Positions 8,712 to 17,673 of a stretch of 64,000 nt of DNA are shown one piece after another. A program made the translations under genes and the position numbers. Where the stretch lies: assembly GCA_003168335.1 (NCBI GenBank), contig PMSM01000010.1, positions 595,588 to 659,587 on the forward strand. The letters run 5' to 3'. The stretch comes from Blastocatellia bacterium (GTDB lineage: Bacteria; Acidobacteriota; Blastocatellia; Pyrinomonadales; Pyrinomonadaceae). Each line of letters starts with the position of its first letter. The stretch's first letter is position 1. Under the pieces are notes generated by a model. It saw nothing but the letters and a program-made list of their open reading frames with translations, searched no databases and had not been told where the DNA came from.

Positions 8712-8924
8712 ATGAAAGATCAAACACGCCACATCGAAACATTCAAGGTCGGCGCAACGCGCGTGAACGAATTCGATTTTCATAAGCATCAGGGCGAGAT
8801 GCATGAGCATCATGGCAATAAACAGCAGCAAGGCTTCGGCAAAGTCGAAACCAAAGCTGCGCGAGTCGCAGCGTTGACGAAACACGCGCACGAGAAAGTT
8901 GTGCGGCGAAAGAAGCGGCGTTGA
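8712..8924 (+). CDS. Small His- and Lys-rich protein, unknown
   Basis: 70 residues. The start has GAGGAAG seven bases upstream and lies 33 bp after the exported protein gene, so the two may share a transcript. The chain is highly charged: FDFHKHQGEMHEHHGN in the middle and a basic end HEKVVRRKKRR. Clustered histidines could bind metal, and the basic tail could bind nucleic acid; neither is established. No family is recognised. Confidence 0.5.
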   Translation: MKDQTRHIETFKVGATRVNEFDFHKHQGEMHEHHGNKQQQGFGKVETKAARVAALTKHAHEKVVRRKKRR

Positions 8925-8926
8925 GT

Positions 8927-8957
8927 CTCTGCGGCGAGGCATAGCCTCGCCGCAGAG
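8927..8957. terminator. GC-rich hairpin after the small His/Lys-rich gene
   Basis: CTCTGCGGCGAGGC (8927-8940) pairs perfectly with GCCTCGCCGCAGAG (8944-8957) around a 3-base loop, just after the stop at 8924, and TAAAAAGG follows. It could end transcription, though the run after it is A, not T, on the plus strand. A second hairpin with GGAAAGGC/GCCTTTCC arms follows at about 8977-8994. Confidence 0.5.
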
Positions 8958-9102
8958 TAAAAAGGACGGCAAGCCGGAAAGGCAAAGCCTTTCCGCACAT
9001 CAGGCGGCATAGCCGCAGAAATCCGGTACGGAACCGGGAGCGGACCGGGGTCCCCGCGCGGGCGTCCCGCGTGGGGTGGTGGTAGCGACCGGGTAACGAT
9101 GC

Positions 9103-10455
9103 ATGAATGAAGTCACAGTTATCGGCGGCGGATTAGCGGGCGTCGAAGCTGCCTGGCAGGCAGCCAGCGCGGGCGCGCGTGTTCGCTTGTTCGAGATGCG
9201 GCCAATTAAGCAGACGCCCGCGCATCGCACGGACAAGCTGGCGGAGATTGTCTGCTCGAATTCCTTGAAATCGGACGAACAGGGCTCCGCATCTTATCTT
9301 CTTAAGGAGGAATTGCGGCGCGGCGATTCGCTCGTCATGGAGGCGGCCACGGCAACCCGAGTGCCGGCCGGCGCGGCCCTGGCTGTCGATCGCCAGCAGT
9401 TTGCCGAATACATCACCGAGCGCATCGAATCGCATTCGCGGATTGAAATTGTGCGCGAAGAAGTAACTGCCATTCCGCGCGACGCGGTCGCAATCATCGC
9501 GACCGGGCCGCTCACTTCCGATGCGTTGACCTTTGAAATCATGAAGCTGACCGGCGATGATCAGCTTTATTTCTATGACGCGATCGCGCCGATCATCGCG
9601 GCCGATTCAGTTGATCGCTCGATAGCTTTTCTCGCCGCGCGCTATAACAAGGGCGGGGACGACTATCTGAATTGCCCGTTCGATGAAGAACAGTACGCGG
9701 CGTTTTACCAGGCATTAATTGAAGCCAAAAGCGTTCCGCTGCAACGTTTTGAAGAAACGCATTGGTTCGAATCGTGCCTTCCCATCGAGGAATTGGCGCG
9801 CCGCGGCGTCGACACCTTGCGATACGGACCGATGAAGCCGGTCGGGCTGAGAGATCCCCGGACCGGGCGCGAGCCTTATGCGGCGGTGCAACTGCGGCAG
9901 GAAAACCTGATGGCTGACGCTTACAGCATGGTCGGTTTTCAGAATCATCTGCGTTATGGCGAGCAGGCACGCGTACTGCGAATGATTCCGGGTCTCGAGC
10001 AAGCTGAGTTTCTGCAGTTCGGCCAGATTCATCGGAACACCTATATCAATGCGCCGCGCGTCCTCGCGGCAACCATGCAGATGCGTTCCGCCTCAAACCT
10101 CTTCTTCGCCGGACAAATCACGGGCGTCGAAGGATACGTCGAGTCGGTGGCGATGGGTTGGCTGGCGGGAAACAACGCTGCGCGGCACTTGCAGGGTGAA
10201 GAACTTTTGCTGGCGCCGCCGCGTAGTGCAATTGGCGCCCTGGCGCGATATGTTTCAGGCGCCGAAACGAAGAACTACCAACCGGTCAATATTACTTTCG
10301 CGTTGCTTGAGCCACTCAGTGCTGAACAAGCGCGTAGCGTGCGACGCAAGCGAGACCGGCATCTGCTGCAAATTAAACTGGCTTTGGAAGAGTGGGACCA
10401 GTGGCTTCTGAAAGTATGGAAAAACCGCGAACCGATTCTGGTGGCGGCGAGCTGA
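9103..10455 (+). CDS. trmFO: Folate-dependent tRNA (uracil-54-C5)-methyltransferase TrmFO
   Basis: 450 residues, the usual length. TrmFO forms ribothymidine at position 54 of tRNA with methylenetetrahydrofolate as carbon donor and FAD. The N-terminal dinucleotide site is VTVIGGGLAGVEAAW (about residues 4-18), followed by FEMRP and the family signature TDKLAEIVCSNSLKSD. Further family blocks are GAALAVDR, FYDAIAPI, NCPFDEEQY, PMKPVGLRDPRTG, AVQLRQEN and FAGQITGVEGYVES. The protein is cytosolic. The 3' end overlaps the start of the VWA gene, suggesting they are transcribed together. Confidence 0.95.
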   Translation: MNEVTVIGGGLAGVEAAWQAASAGARVRLFEMRPIKQTPAHRTDKLAEIVCSNSLKSDEQGSASYLLKEELRRGDSLVMEAATATRVPAGAALAVDRQQFAEYITERIESHSRIEIVREEVTAIPRDAVAIIATGPLTSDALTFEIMKLTGDDQLYFYDAIAPIIAADSVDRSIAFLAARYNKGGDDYLNCPFDEEQYAAFYQALIEAKSVPLQRFEETHWFESCLPIEELARRGVDTLRYGPMKPVGLRDPRTGREPYAAVQLRQENLMADAYSMVGFQNHLRYGEQARVLRMIPGLEQAEFLQFGQIHRNTYINAPRVLAATMQMRSASNLFFAGQITGVEGYVESVAMGWLAGNNAARHLQGEELLLAPPRSAIGALARYVSGAETKNYQPVNITFALLEPLSAEQARSVRRKRDRHLLQIKLALEEWDQWLLKVWKNREPILVAAS

Positions 10456-11534
10456 TTGACGCCAGGGATTCTTCGCGCTCAAGCATAAGGCGCGCGCAGT
10501 TGCTCAGCGCGCTGATCATTGCGTGCGCGCTTTTCATCACCCCGCTGGTGACCCACTCTCAATCAGGCCGGCAAAAAGAAACTGCCCCTCCAGCGAACAG
10601 CAACACGCGGCCTCGCACTACAACCAGATCGACCACGCCGCCGGACAATACTCAAAAGCCGAAAGATGGAAAAGAAGACACCGCGGACGATTCATCCGAC
10701 GTCGTGCGAGTAACTTCGAATCTGGTAGCTGTGCCGGCCACAGTAGTAGACAGCCAGGGCATAGCGGTGACGAACCTCAAACTTGAAGATTTTGAGCTGC
10801 GCGTCGATGGCCAACCAAATACGATCAGTGAGATCAGCCGCGCCGATACGCCCGTGCGGATGGCCATGCTGTTCGACAACAGCGGCAGCCTGAGTGAATC
10901 ACGCGACTTTGAAAAACGCGCCGCCACGCGATTCTTTCGCAACGTGCTGCGGCCGGTGGATCAGGCTGCGGTGTTTTCAGTTTCGACTGACGTCACGCTG
11001 GCCCAGCCTCTGACGAATGACGCGCGGCGGCTCGAGCTGACGATCGACAGTTTCGGCAAACCGGAAGGCGCCACGTCGCTGTTCGACGCGATCATTCAGG
11101 CTGGAGCTTATCTGCGCCCTTATCCGGGTCGTCGGGTCATCGTGATTGTTTCCGACGGAGTAGACACAACCAGCCGCGCGGATTTCGACACCACCATGCA
11201 GCGGGCGCGCGCGGACGATTGCCAGATTTATGTCGTGCAGACCGGCCTTTATGAGAATGCCAACCTGCGGGCGCTCGCCGCCGAGCGACGCATGCAGGAA
11301 TTTGCCGCGCAAACCGGTGGTGCTGTCTATACTCCCAAGTCTGCCGATGATCTTGACGATGCTTTTGCTCAGATCGCCGCAGACCTCGCGCAGCAGTACA
11401 TCCTGAGTTATTACCCGGCGCCGGATAAGCGTGACGGCAAATATCACCTCATCGCGGTACTGGTGAAGACTCGACCCAACGCGCGAGTGCGCGCGCGAAA
11501 AGGATTTGTGGTGAAAGCACGCGAGCGGGTGTAG
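10416..11534 (+). CDS. VWFA-domain exported protein, Acidobacteria type
   Basis: About 372 residues; an alternative start lies at 10392. Either start overlaps the end of trmFO by about 40-60 bp. A hydrophobic segment (LLSALIIACALFITPLVTHS) near residues 20-45 is a signal peptide or anchor, followed by a Thr/Pro-rich linker. Then comes a beta-rich domain with VVRVTSNLVAVPATVVD and the VWFA domain with the metal site DNSGS in MAMLFDNSGSLSESRD. The domain continues through IVSDGVDTTSRADFDT and LAQQYILSYYPAPDKRDGKYH, the pattern of VWFA-related proteins abundant in Acidobacteriota. VWFA domains bind other proteins through a divalent metal; the partner is unknown. Confidence 0.82.
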   Translation: MEKPRTDSGGGELIDARDSSRSSIRRAQLLSALIIACALFITPLVTHSQSGRQKETAPPANSNTRPRTTTRSTTPPDNTQKPKDGKEDTADDSSDVVRVTSNLVAVPATVVDSQGIAVTNLKLEDFELRVDGQPNTISEISRADTPVRMAMLFDNSGSLSESRDFEKRAATRFFRNVLRPVDQAAVFSVSTDVTLAQPLTNDARRLELTIDSFGKPEGATSLFDAIIQAGAYLRPYPGRRVIVIVSDGVDTTSRADFDTTMQRARADDCQIYVVQTGLYENANLRALAAERRMQEFAAQTGGAVYTPKSADDLDDAFAQIAADLAQQYILSYYPAPDKRDGKYHLIAVLVKTRPNARVRARKGFVVKARERV

Positions 11535-11555
11535 AGTGGGCGCTGAGGATCAGAC

Positions 11556-11696
11556 ATGAGGTCATTGAAGAAACAGGTGAAGGTCCAACGCCCTAAGAAA
11601 GAGATGGTAAGGGGCGCAGAAGCCTCGAAGCGTGTAACAGTTTTTTGGAAACGCAAGGAGAGATTAGTTGCCGCTATCAGAGAAGGTACGCGTTGA
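11556..11696 (+). CDS. Possible small basic protein (46 residues)
   Basis: A 46-codon frame starts with ATG 21 bp after the VWA gene and has GAGGA seven bases upstream. The product is strongly basic (many K and R, e.g. KKQVKVQRPKKEM). Nothing else supports it and I do not recognise it, so it may be chance. Confidence 0.3.
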   Translation: MRSLKKQVKVQRPKKEMVRGAEASKRVTVFWKRKERLVAAIREGTR

Positions 11697-11728
11697 ATTC
11701 TTTGATCCATGGTGAAGAGATTCAACCA

Positions 11729-11933
11729 GCCCGCGAAGCGGGCGGCATATTAGTAGCCCCGGGCGTGAGCCCGGGAAACAGCCAATCAAATGATCCTATG
11801 AGCCCCGAAGGGGCGACAGAAATTATTATCAAAATCATGATTGGCCCCTTTTTTCTGTCGCCCGCTTCGCGGGCTAATTTATTTTCGTAAACCATGATCC
11901 CCGGGCTTACGCCCGGGGCTACCATCTGCCGCG
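11729..11933. repeat. Long inverted repeat, CCCGGGG family (second copy)
   Basis: The left part holds GCCCGCGAAGCGGGCGGCAT then AGTAGCCCCGGGCGTGAGCC; the right part holds GCTTCGCGGGCTAA and CCCGGGCTTACGCCCGGGGC then TACCATCTGCCGC. It is the same family as 1.98-2.18 kb: a CCCGGG hairpin core next to a (G)GCGGCAT half. It fills the gap before xerC. Confidence 0.75.
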
Positions 11934-12014
11934 CCTTCGGCGCTCCTTGTCGCTGTCTTCGTTTGCGGCGTCTTCAGAGACTTTCATAAGAAGGAGGCAG
12001 AGTAACTCTACCAG

Positions 12015-12974
12015 GTGATCGATAACCTTCTCACTCAATTCCTCGACCATCTGCGCTACGAGCGCAACGTGAGCGCGCATACTCTGCGCAATTACGAGAG
12101 CGACCTGCGACAGTTCTTCGCTTATCTTTCGCCGATCGAGAATGAGGATGCCAAACCCGCCGCCAAACATTCTTCCCGAGCTGAGAGAAAGCGAAACGGG
12201 CCGGACATCAAGCAAATCGATCACCTGACGATTCGCGAGTGGCTTTCCAGCCTGCACTCAGACCACAAAAAGAAAACCTCGATCGCCAGAAAGCTCGCCG
12301 CCCTGCGCACTTTCTTTCAGTTCCTGGTGCGCGAAGGCGCCGTCGAACAGAATCCGGCAAAGCTGGTCGCGACTCCGCGCAAAGAAAAGAAACTACCCGT
12401 CCACCTTTCCATCGAAGACGCCGTCCGCTTTATCGAAACACCCGACACCGAAACCGAATTCGGCAAACGTGACCGCGCCATCCTCGAGTTGCTTTACGCC
12501 ACCGGCATGCGCGTTTCTGAACTGGTCCAACTCAATCTCCGCGATATCGACTTCAAGAGCAAATTGCTGCGCGTGTTCGGGAAACGCCGCAAGGAACGTA
12601 TCGTGCCATTTGGCGATCCGGCCGCGAAGGCCCTGAAAGATTATCTCGACGTGCGTGAAGGCTTCCTGATGAACGCGCCGGCCGTCAGGCGCGACGCCCA
12701 GCCGCTGATTCTGAATTACCAGGGCACGCGCATGACGACGCGGTCAGTCGGCCGGGTGGTCGAAAAATACATTCGCCTCTGCGCGGGCATTCACGACATC
12801 AGTCCACATGCGCTCCGCCATTCGTTTGCCACGCACCTGCTGGACAGCGGCGCCGACCTGCGGGACATTCAGGAACTGCTCGGCCACGCGCGTCTTTCCA
12901 CTACGCAAATCTACACACACGTTTCGATGGAAAAACTAATCGAGGTCTACGACAAGGCACATCCGAAGGCGTAG
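12015..12974 (+). CDS. xerC: Tyrosine recombinase XerC
   Basis: 319 residues with a GTG start. The N-terminal SAM-like domain ([19 protein letters not shown], about residues 12-30) binds the core site. The C-terminal catalytic domain carries the full set: Arg in TGMRVSEL, Lys in [10 protein letters not shown], His and Arg in [12 protein letters not shown], His in [11 protein letters not shown], and the nucleophile Tyr in [10 protein letters not shown]. XerC with XerD resolves chromosome dimers at dif. An unusual feature is a charged insert ([13 protein letters not shown], about residues 50-63) in the N-terminal domain. A stand-alone integrase is a weaker alternative, since no mobile genes flank it. 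Confidence 0.85.
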   Translation: MIDNLLTQFLDHLRYERNVSAHTLRNYESDLRQFFAYLSPIENEDAKPAAKHSSRAERKRNGPDIKQIDHLTIREWLSSLHSDHKKKTSIARKLAALRTFFQFLVREGAVEQNPAKLVATPRKEKKLPVHLSIEDAVRFIETPDTETEFGKRDRAILELLYATGMRVSELVQLNLRDIDFKSKLLRVFGKRRKERIVPFGDPAAKALKDYLDVREGFLMNAPAVRRDAQPLILNYQGTRMTTRSVGRVVEKYIRLCAGIHDISPHALRHSFATHLLDSGADLRDIQELLGHARLSTTQIYTHVSMEKLIEVYDKAHPKA

Positions 12975-13035
12975 GAGTCGGTACGATCTTCACTCTATTA
13001 GCACGCCAATTAGAGTTTCCCGGCTCAACTGATTG

Positions 13036-13165
13036 CTGGGAGCGCGGGCGCCCTCGCCCGGACAGCGTGCGCAGCACGCTCAAGTCTCCACTCAAGTAGA
13101 CGCCTTCGAGGCAATATTTGTTCGCGCTTTGCGCTCAGTGTGGGCGAGGGCGCCCGCGCTCCCAG
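13036..13165. repeat. Inverted repeat with perfect 24-bp arms
   Basis: The segments 13036-13059 and 13142-13165 are perfect reverse complements over 24 bp, starting CTGGGAGCGCGGGCG on the left. They enclose about 80 bp with a second small inverted repeat (AGCGTGC/GCACGCT). This is the same family as 2231-2349, placed between xerC and the PATAN gene. Confidence 0.88.
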
Positions 13166-13235
13166 TAACAGGTTGAACACTACCTCACCGTTGAGTTCGA
13201 GATTCCTCACTTTCATCGCTCTCCTTCGGTGCGTT

Positions 13236-14756
13236 ATGATTCAGAACACAGTCGCCACGGCGATTCTTGATTGCATGCAAGGTAAACTGGACGAACATCC
13301 TTTAGCTGAACTGATTCGCGAGATCACCGCGGCGGGTCAGTCAGGCGCGCTGCGTCTGTCGCGAGGGCGCGCCAAAGTAGCGATCTATTTCGAAGAGGGA
13401 CGGTTGGTTTTCGCCACTTCTAATCTTCGTGCACATCGCCTGCGTGAAGTTGTAAAGCGTAATGGGCTAACCAACGCACACGTCGCCGAGTTTTCCCTCA
13501 AAGCTTCGGACGAGGAGCTTGCCATCGCCATGGTTCAGCGCGGACTATTAAGACCAGAGACGCTGACTGGGATTCGCGGCAAGCAGGTTGGTGACGTGTT
13601 GCGGCTCGCGTTGCTGTGGACCGATGGCACCTGGGAATTTGATTCGCGCGTCCGGCTCGCCGATGACATCCGGGTTCAGATCGATATAAATCGCTTATTG
13701 CTGGAGTGCGCACGTCATCTTCCCGCAAGCTTCATCGCGGCGCGTTTAGCCCGCGCAAACGGAAGTTACTTGAGGGCGGGTAACAACAAGATGAATCTTC
13801 TGCCGGCGGAAGTCTTCGTTCTCTCTCGCGCGTCGGATTCTCTGACGCTGGGGGAGCTGACGGCGCAGAGCGGCGTCGGTGAAGAGGATGGCTATCGAGC
13901 GATCTACGCGCTGTCATTATCCGGATTGATACAACGCAGCGATTGGCCGGTCGCGTTAGACGCGGAAGCGTCCCCGGTATCCACCAGGACGCCCCGTGGT
14001 GGCCCCACCGCTGCCGCAGTGGATGAGATTGATGATGTCGCCGATGTCGAAGCTTTGTTTGTGCGACTACAACTCGCAAAAGACCACTACGAAGTGCTTG
14101 ACGCAGCCCGGTTGGCCACGAGTGATGAGATCAAGAACGCCTATCACACGCTGGCCCGGCGGTTTCACCCGGATCGCTTTCATCAGAGCGACCAGCAACT
14201 GCGCGCTCGGGTAGAATCTGCCTTCGCGCGCATTGCTCAGGCCTACGAGACGTTGAGCGACCAGCCACGGCGCGCGGATTACGACGCCCGGTGGACCCCG
14301 AAACCCGCGGCGACCGGCGGCCAGAAATCCGCGACTGCGGCGAACGGCCCCAGCAGCGCGAAGCGGTCGGCGCCGCGAGCAGATGCGAACCGCGCCGAAA
14401 CAAGTTTTCAGCATGGCCTGGATGCGCTCAAACGGAATCGACCTGACGAGGCCATCCGTTTTCTGGCCGAAGCCGCCATGTTAGCGCCGCGCGAGGCCCG
14501 CTATCGCGCGCACTACGGCCATGCACTCATCCGACAATCAAATACCCGGCGCATTGCCGAGACAGAGTTGCAGGCGGCGCTCGCCCTCGACCCTGAGAAT
14601 GCTTCTTATCGCGTTATGCTGGCCGAGCTGTATAAACAGTTAGGATTACAAAGACGGGCGGAAGGCGAGTTAGAGCGCGCTCTGGCTGTCGATCCGAAAA
14701 ACGAAGCGGCGCGCTCGCTGCTCCTAAGCTTGAAGAGCAAGAGTCAGAAATCCTGA
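13236..14756 (+). CDS. PATAN (DUF4388)-DnaJ-TPR fusion protein
   Basis: About 506 residues from ATG at 13236; an upstream in-frame start at 13140 lies inside the inverted repeat and is unlikely. Residues 15-70 match the PATAN/DUF4388 start: LAELIREITAAGQSGALRLSRG then IYFEEGRLVFATSN, a domain found in regulatory and signalling proteins. A J domain follows near residue 285: DHYEVLDAARLATSDEIK then the HPD tripeptide in RRFHPDRFHQ, which stimulates DnaK. The C-terminal third has TPR units (ALKRNRPDEAIRFLAEAA, QLGLQRRAEGELERAL). The protein is cytosolic. It probably couples signalling or complex assembly to DnaK; the target is unknown. Confidence 0.8.
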   Translation: MIQNTVATAILDCMQGKLDEHPLAELIREITAAGQSGALRLSRGRAKVAIYFEEGRLVFATSNLRAHRLREVVKRNGLTNAHVAEFSLKASDEELAIAMVQRGLLRPETLTGIRGKQVGDVLRLALLWTDGTWEFDSRVRLADDIRVQIDINRLLLECARHLPASFIAARLARANGSYLRAGNNKMNLLPAEVFVLSRASDSLTLGELTAQSGVGEEDGYRAIYALSLSGLIQRSDWPVALDAEASPVSTRTPRGGPTAAAVDEIDDVADVEALFVRLQLAKDHYEVLDAARLATSDEIKNAYHTLARRFHPDRFHQSDQQLRARVESAFARIAQAYETLSDQPRRADYDARWTPKPAATGGQKSATAANGPSSAKRSAPRADANRAETSFQHGLDALKRNRPDEAIRFLAEAAMLAPREARYRAHYGHALIRQSNTRRIAETELQAALALDPENASYRVMLAELYKQLGLQRRAEGELERALAVDPKNEAARSLLLSLKSKSQKS

Positions 14757-14784
14757 ACTCCGGAAATCGATTCATTTCGACCTT

Positions 14785-15471
14785 ATGCCAATCGATGCTA
14801 TTGAAAGCGACCAGCTTACTGCGATCGAGGTCTTCCGGGACCTGAGCGTGAGAGCCGACGAATTTGAAGGTTATGCCAATCCGCATGGGTCGCGAATCGC
14901 GGTAATTGCCGACCAGATTGGCAGATCGTTCAATCTCGGCTCGCGTGATCGCTTCTCGCTCCGCATCGCTGCCATGGCACACGATCTGGGCGAGGTAGTA
15001 ATGAATCGCGATTATATTCGCCGGCCTGGATCGTTGAGCGACGATGAAAAAGTCGATCTGGCCCGTCATCCATTGCTCGGAGAACGCGAAGCAGCCGGCG
15101 CCGGCGCGGATCGTGGCGCGCAACTGTTAGTCCGCTGGCATCATGAGTGGTGGAACGGTAACGGCTATCCCGATGGTTTGCGATTCGAGCAGATTCCCCT
15201 GGGCGCTCGCATTCTGCGCGTGGCTGACGCCTATGCGTCTTTGACTGATGCACGGCCATTTCGCAAGGCCTTCACCGAAAGACAGGCGCGCGAACATCTG
15301 CTTGAGTGGACGGGCCTGGAATTCGATCCGCGCGTGGTGCGTGCGCTGCTGTCGCTTGAGCCTTTCAAGGAACTCAAGGGCTATGCGCCAGAGGTCGAAG
15401 CACCACCTGACATCCCGGCGATCGCAGACGAAATGATGGCGCGCGTGCAGAAGCTGGGTTCTGAATTTTAG
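14785..15471 (+). CDS. HD-GYP-like phosphohydrolase domain protein
   Basis: 228 residues, 28 bp after the PATAN-DnaJ gene and probably in one operon. An HD core is visible: HGSRIAVIADQIGR, then AAMAHDLGEVVMNRDYI with the HD pair, LARHPLLGE, and WHHEWWNGNGYPDGL, which matches the HHExxxGxGYP block of HD-GYP domains. The block IPLGARILRVADAYASLTDARPF completes the family pattern. HD-GYP proteins hydrolyse cyclic di-GMP. No sensor domain is attached, so it may act on signals passed by its neighbour. Substrate is inferred from the family only. Confidence 0.8.
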   Translation: MPIDAIESDQLTAIEVFRDLSVRADEFEGYANPHGSRIAVIADQIGRSFNLGSRDRFSLRIAAMAHDLGEVVMNRDYIRRPGSLSDDEKVDLARHPLLGEREAAGAGADRGAQLLVRWHHEWWNGNGYPDGLRFEQIPLGARILRVADAYASLTDARPFRKAFTERQAREHLLEWTGLEFDPRVVRALLSLEPFKELKGYAPEVEAPPDIPAIADEMMARVQKLGSEF

Positions 15472-15537
15472 GCCGTCCGTGAAGAGTCCCGTTTGAAGAG
15501 TGGTGTCCTATTTCGAGAGATTATCTTGCCAGGTAAG

Positions 15538-15606
15538 ACGATCCACGAAAACACACGAAGCGGAACTAGTTTTTTGGGTGAGATTTCGTGAGATTTGGTG
15601 GATCGT
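15538..15606. repeat. Inverted repeat, ACGATCCACGAAA family (copy 2)
   Basis: ACGATCCACGAAA at 15538-15550 pairs with TTTGGTGGATCGT at 15594-15606 (one mismatch). It shares CAGGTAA on the left flank and CCAGG on the right with the copy at 20.70-20.77 kb, so the repeat unit is larger than the arms. Confidence 0.75.
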
Positions 15607-15729
15607 TCGCCCAGGCGTCAGAAAGCACGAAGCCAAATCAGGACACATCCGTTTGAAGTCCCGCCCTGAGGCGGAAAGTTGACGTAAGAGAGTACTCCGC
15701 CTCAACGCGGTGCTCCGAACCAAAAACCC

Positions 15730-16692
15730 ATGAGTTCAATGCAAGCGCAACACGGTATGAATGCCGGCAGCATCGGTTGGCTGGGTTTTGAGCTCAGCGT
15801 GCTTCGCCGTTTGAAGTTTCGTTCGGTCGCCTTGCCGCTCGCCGGCGAGCCGAACCTCGGCCTCAATTTGAAGCGTTGGAACGCTCGGGTCGCCGCCAAT
15901 GATCCAGCGCAATGGTCCTGGACTAAGTCGCAAGCGTTTGTCGAAAACAATTGCGAGACACTGAGTGAGCAGGATATTGATGCCGTTCTGGAAGACGCCT
16001 ACGTGCCACGAAACTATTTTCGCAACCCGACGCTGTTGACGTGGTTCAATGAAACGGACGCCTGGTGGTTCGACAATGTGCGCGCGAATGCTGAGCGGCT
16101 GTCCTCCCCGTACAAGCGCGCACTGGCTCTGTCCCTGGGGATGGCGGTGGGCGACTATGTCTTCTCTTTCAATCTCGACACGCGCGATCTGCGCCAGCCT
16201 TTGTCCCTCTCGAACGTCTTTCGTCGCGTCTGGCACACGGCCGTGCCTCCGTTTAATAATCTGCGAAAGAACACCAGTTCGAACCAGTCGGCCAGGAGTT
16301 TTCTCGCGGAAACTCAGGATACCGAACTGCTGTTCTTAAGACTTCCCCGCCCCACCCGCGCGAGTGACAGTCGCAATGCGCGGGTCCTGACCTGGCGCGA
16401 AGAATGGCTGCGAATGGGCAAGAGTTTTTGGAGCGAGCTGGCAAAGGACCGCACGGGAAAACTCGATGCTTATGTCGAAACGAAAGAGCAATATTTGGGC
16501 TTGATCGAGGACCTGCTGCACACCGCCGCGCACCTGCCGTTGTGGGCGATCGAAGCTGTCAGCGACGGCTTTGTCTCGACCGACGAGTTGGTGGAATGCG
16601 TTGGCGACGCGCGCAAGATCGAAGCGATCTACACCAAGGACTTCTCAGAGCTGCTGGGAATTCAGGCGGTGATCATTACGGCCGCGGCGTGA
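15730..16692 (+). CDS. Unknown protein, weakly like a degenerate D12-class methylase
   Basis: 320 residues, no signal peptide or membrane segment. The N-terminal part, GSIGWLGFELSVLRRLKF then LPLAGEPNLGLNLKRWNARVAANDPAQWSW, is laid out like the start of D12-class DNA adenine methylases (a GxK-LL block, then a G-rich loop and a conserved ND). The catalytic DPPY motif is absent; FLRLPRPTRAS stands roughly where it would be expected. I take it as a non-catalytic relative at most, and the similarity could be coincidence. It stands alone between palindromic repeats. Confidence 0.5.
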   Translation: MSSMQAQHGMNAGSIGWLGFELSVLRRLKFRSVALPLAGEPNLGLNLKRWNARVAANDPAQWSWTKSQAFVENNCETLSEQDIDAVLEDAYVPRNYFRNPTLLTWFNETDAWWFDNVRANAERLSSPYKRALALSLGMAVGDYVFSFNLDTRDLRQPLSLSNVFRRVWHTAVPPFNNLRKNTSSNQSARSFLAETQDTELLFLRLPRPTRASDSRNARVLTWREEWLRMGKSFWSELAKDRTGKLDAYVETKEQYLGLIEDLLHTAAHLPLWAIEAVSDGFVSTDELVECVGDARKIEAIYTKDFSELLGIQAVIITAAA

Positions 16693-16709
16693 GACTGGCT
16701 TTGACGGTG

Positions 16710-16876
16710 ACACTGCTTGATGTTGATTTAAGCTCCGGAGGAGCGTGATGTTTATAGCGCGCAACTCTTGAATGGACTCTCCTGCTCCGAAAGAGCGAAA
16801 TCTGATTTCGCTCTTTCGGAGCAGACAACATCAAACAGTGTGTCAGGCTATAAACATTTCGCACCTACGGTGCGAA
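16710..16876. repeat. Cluster of palindromes with a perfect 21-bp-arm hairpin
   Basis: Positions 16782-16802 and 16804-16824 are exact reverse complements over 21 bp with one base between. Outside it, ACACTGCTTGATGTTG (16710-16725) matches CAACATCAAACAGTGT (16826-16841) with one difference, and TGTTTATAG (16749-16757) matches CTATAAACA (16848-16856). A smaller palindrome, TTCGCACC/GGTGCGAA, follows at 16858-16876. The last two long pairs cross rather than nest. Confidence 0.85.
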
Positions 16877-16956
16877 GCAACGGCATGCAAATGGAACTGG
16901 GAGTCGACTCTTGGGCCACCGTGCTGAATAGCCTCATCGGCGGACTAGTAAATCCT

Positions 16957-17259
16957 TCACGCCCCGCGATTCTGCGCGCGGCTGGCGCTGAAACATTGAC
17001 TGCAGAGCACCGGCCGGCCCGGCGCTGGTTTGAAGGGCACACTATCGGGCTTGCCGCACGTATCGCAAACAATTTCAAACTTTTCGCGCTCCGCTCCTCC
17101 GCCTTGTCGCTCTCCGCCAAAGTTTTGGCGGCGGGCATCACGGCAGGGTTTACAACGCTTCGGATGACTTAGCCCACGCTCACGGTAATAGTCTTGTTCT
17201 CTTTCAGTAAAAGGGAAGGCATTTCCGCACTCGGCGCAAGTAATTTCAAGATCTGGCAT
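16957..17259 (-). CDS. Small two-zinc-ribbon protein
   Basis: 100 residues with two four-cysteine clusters. The first is CAECGNAF then KRCKPCRDARR (about residues 9-43), the pattern of the probable zinc-ribbon domain; the second is VCDTCGKPDSVPFKP then VLCSQC (about residues 69-90), the CxxC(G)K...CxxCF type. The linker is glycine- and arginine-rich (FGGERQGGGAEREKF). Such proteins are common in Acidobacteria and related phyla, with no defined role; nucleic-acid or protein binding is likely. It is cytosolic and stands alone. Confidence 0.8.
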   Translation of the reverse strand: MPDLEITCAECGNAFPFTEREQDYYRERGLSHPKRCKPCRDARRQNFGGERQGGGAEREKFEIVCDTCGKPDSVPFKPAPGRPVLCSQCFSASRAQNRGA

Positions 17260-17419
17260 AGCTATCTCCCGACAAACACGTCTTCAGTTTTACCGCTGGA
17301 AGCTGATGCGCAAAGTTTACTCCAGGAAGGTGAAGGTGTACAGAAAACTTTGGCAAACTAAAGGAAGCTCTGAAGAGGGTGGCGTAGAGTTTGCCCTGAG
17401 CCCGCGAAGCGCGGCGATA

Positions 17420-17609
17420 GCATAAAGCCTGGGGTGGAGCGGAGCGGAACCCCAGGATCGTTGTAAGACCAAGGACGAGCCCACGAAGTGGGCGACAGCC
17501 ATTCATTCCGAGTAAATTCCAGCGCTTGGGCTATCGCACGCTTCGCGGGCTCGGTTTCTCACCTCTCGTGATCCTGGGGTTTCGCTCCGCTCCACCCCAG
17601 GCTTTATGC
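17420..17609. repeat. Inverted repeat with about 40-bp arms
   Basis: The segment 17420-17459 (GCATAAAGCCTGGGGTGGAG and on) is an almost exact reverse complement of 17570-17609 (...CTCCACCCCAGGCTTTATGC). The enclosed 110 bp carries GCCCACGAAGTGGGCG and CGCTTCGCGGGC hairpins. It fills most of the gap before the histone deacetylase family gene. Confidence 0.85.
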
Positions 17610-17673
17610 TTCCACCCGCTACGCGGGTTTTGCAAGCATCAACTTGTTCGGGATTAGTGAAGTTTGTCGAACA

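Noticed and set aside
16768-17172. Forward-strand gene overlapping the zinc ribbon gene
   Set aside because: It covers a palindrome cluster and then the antisense of a well-supported zinc ribbon protein.
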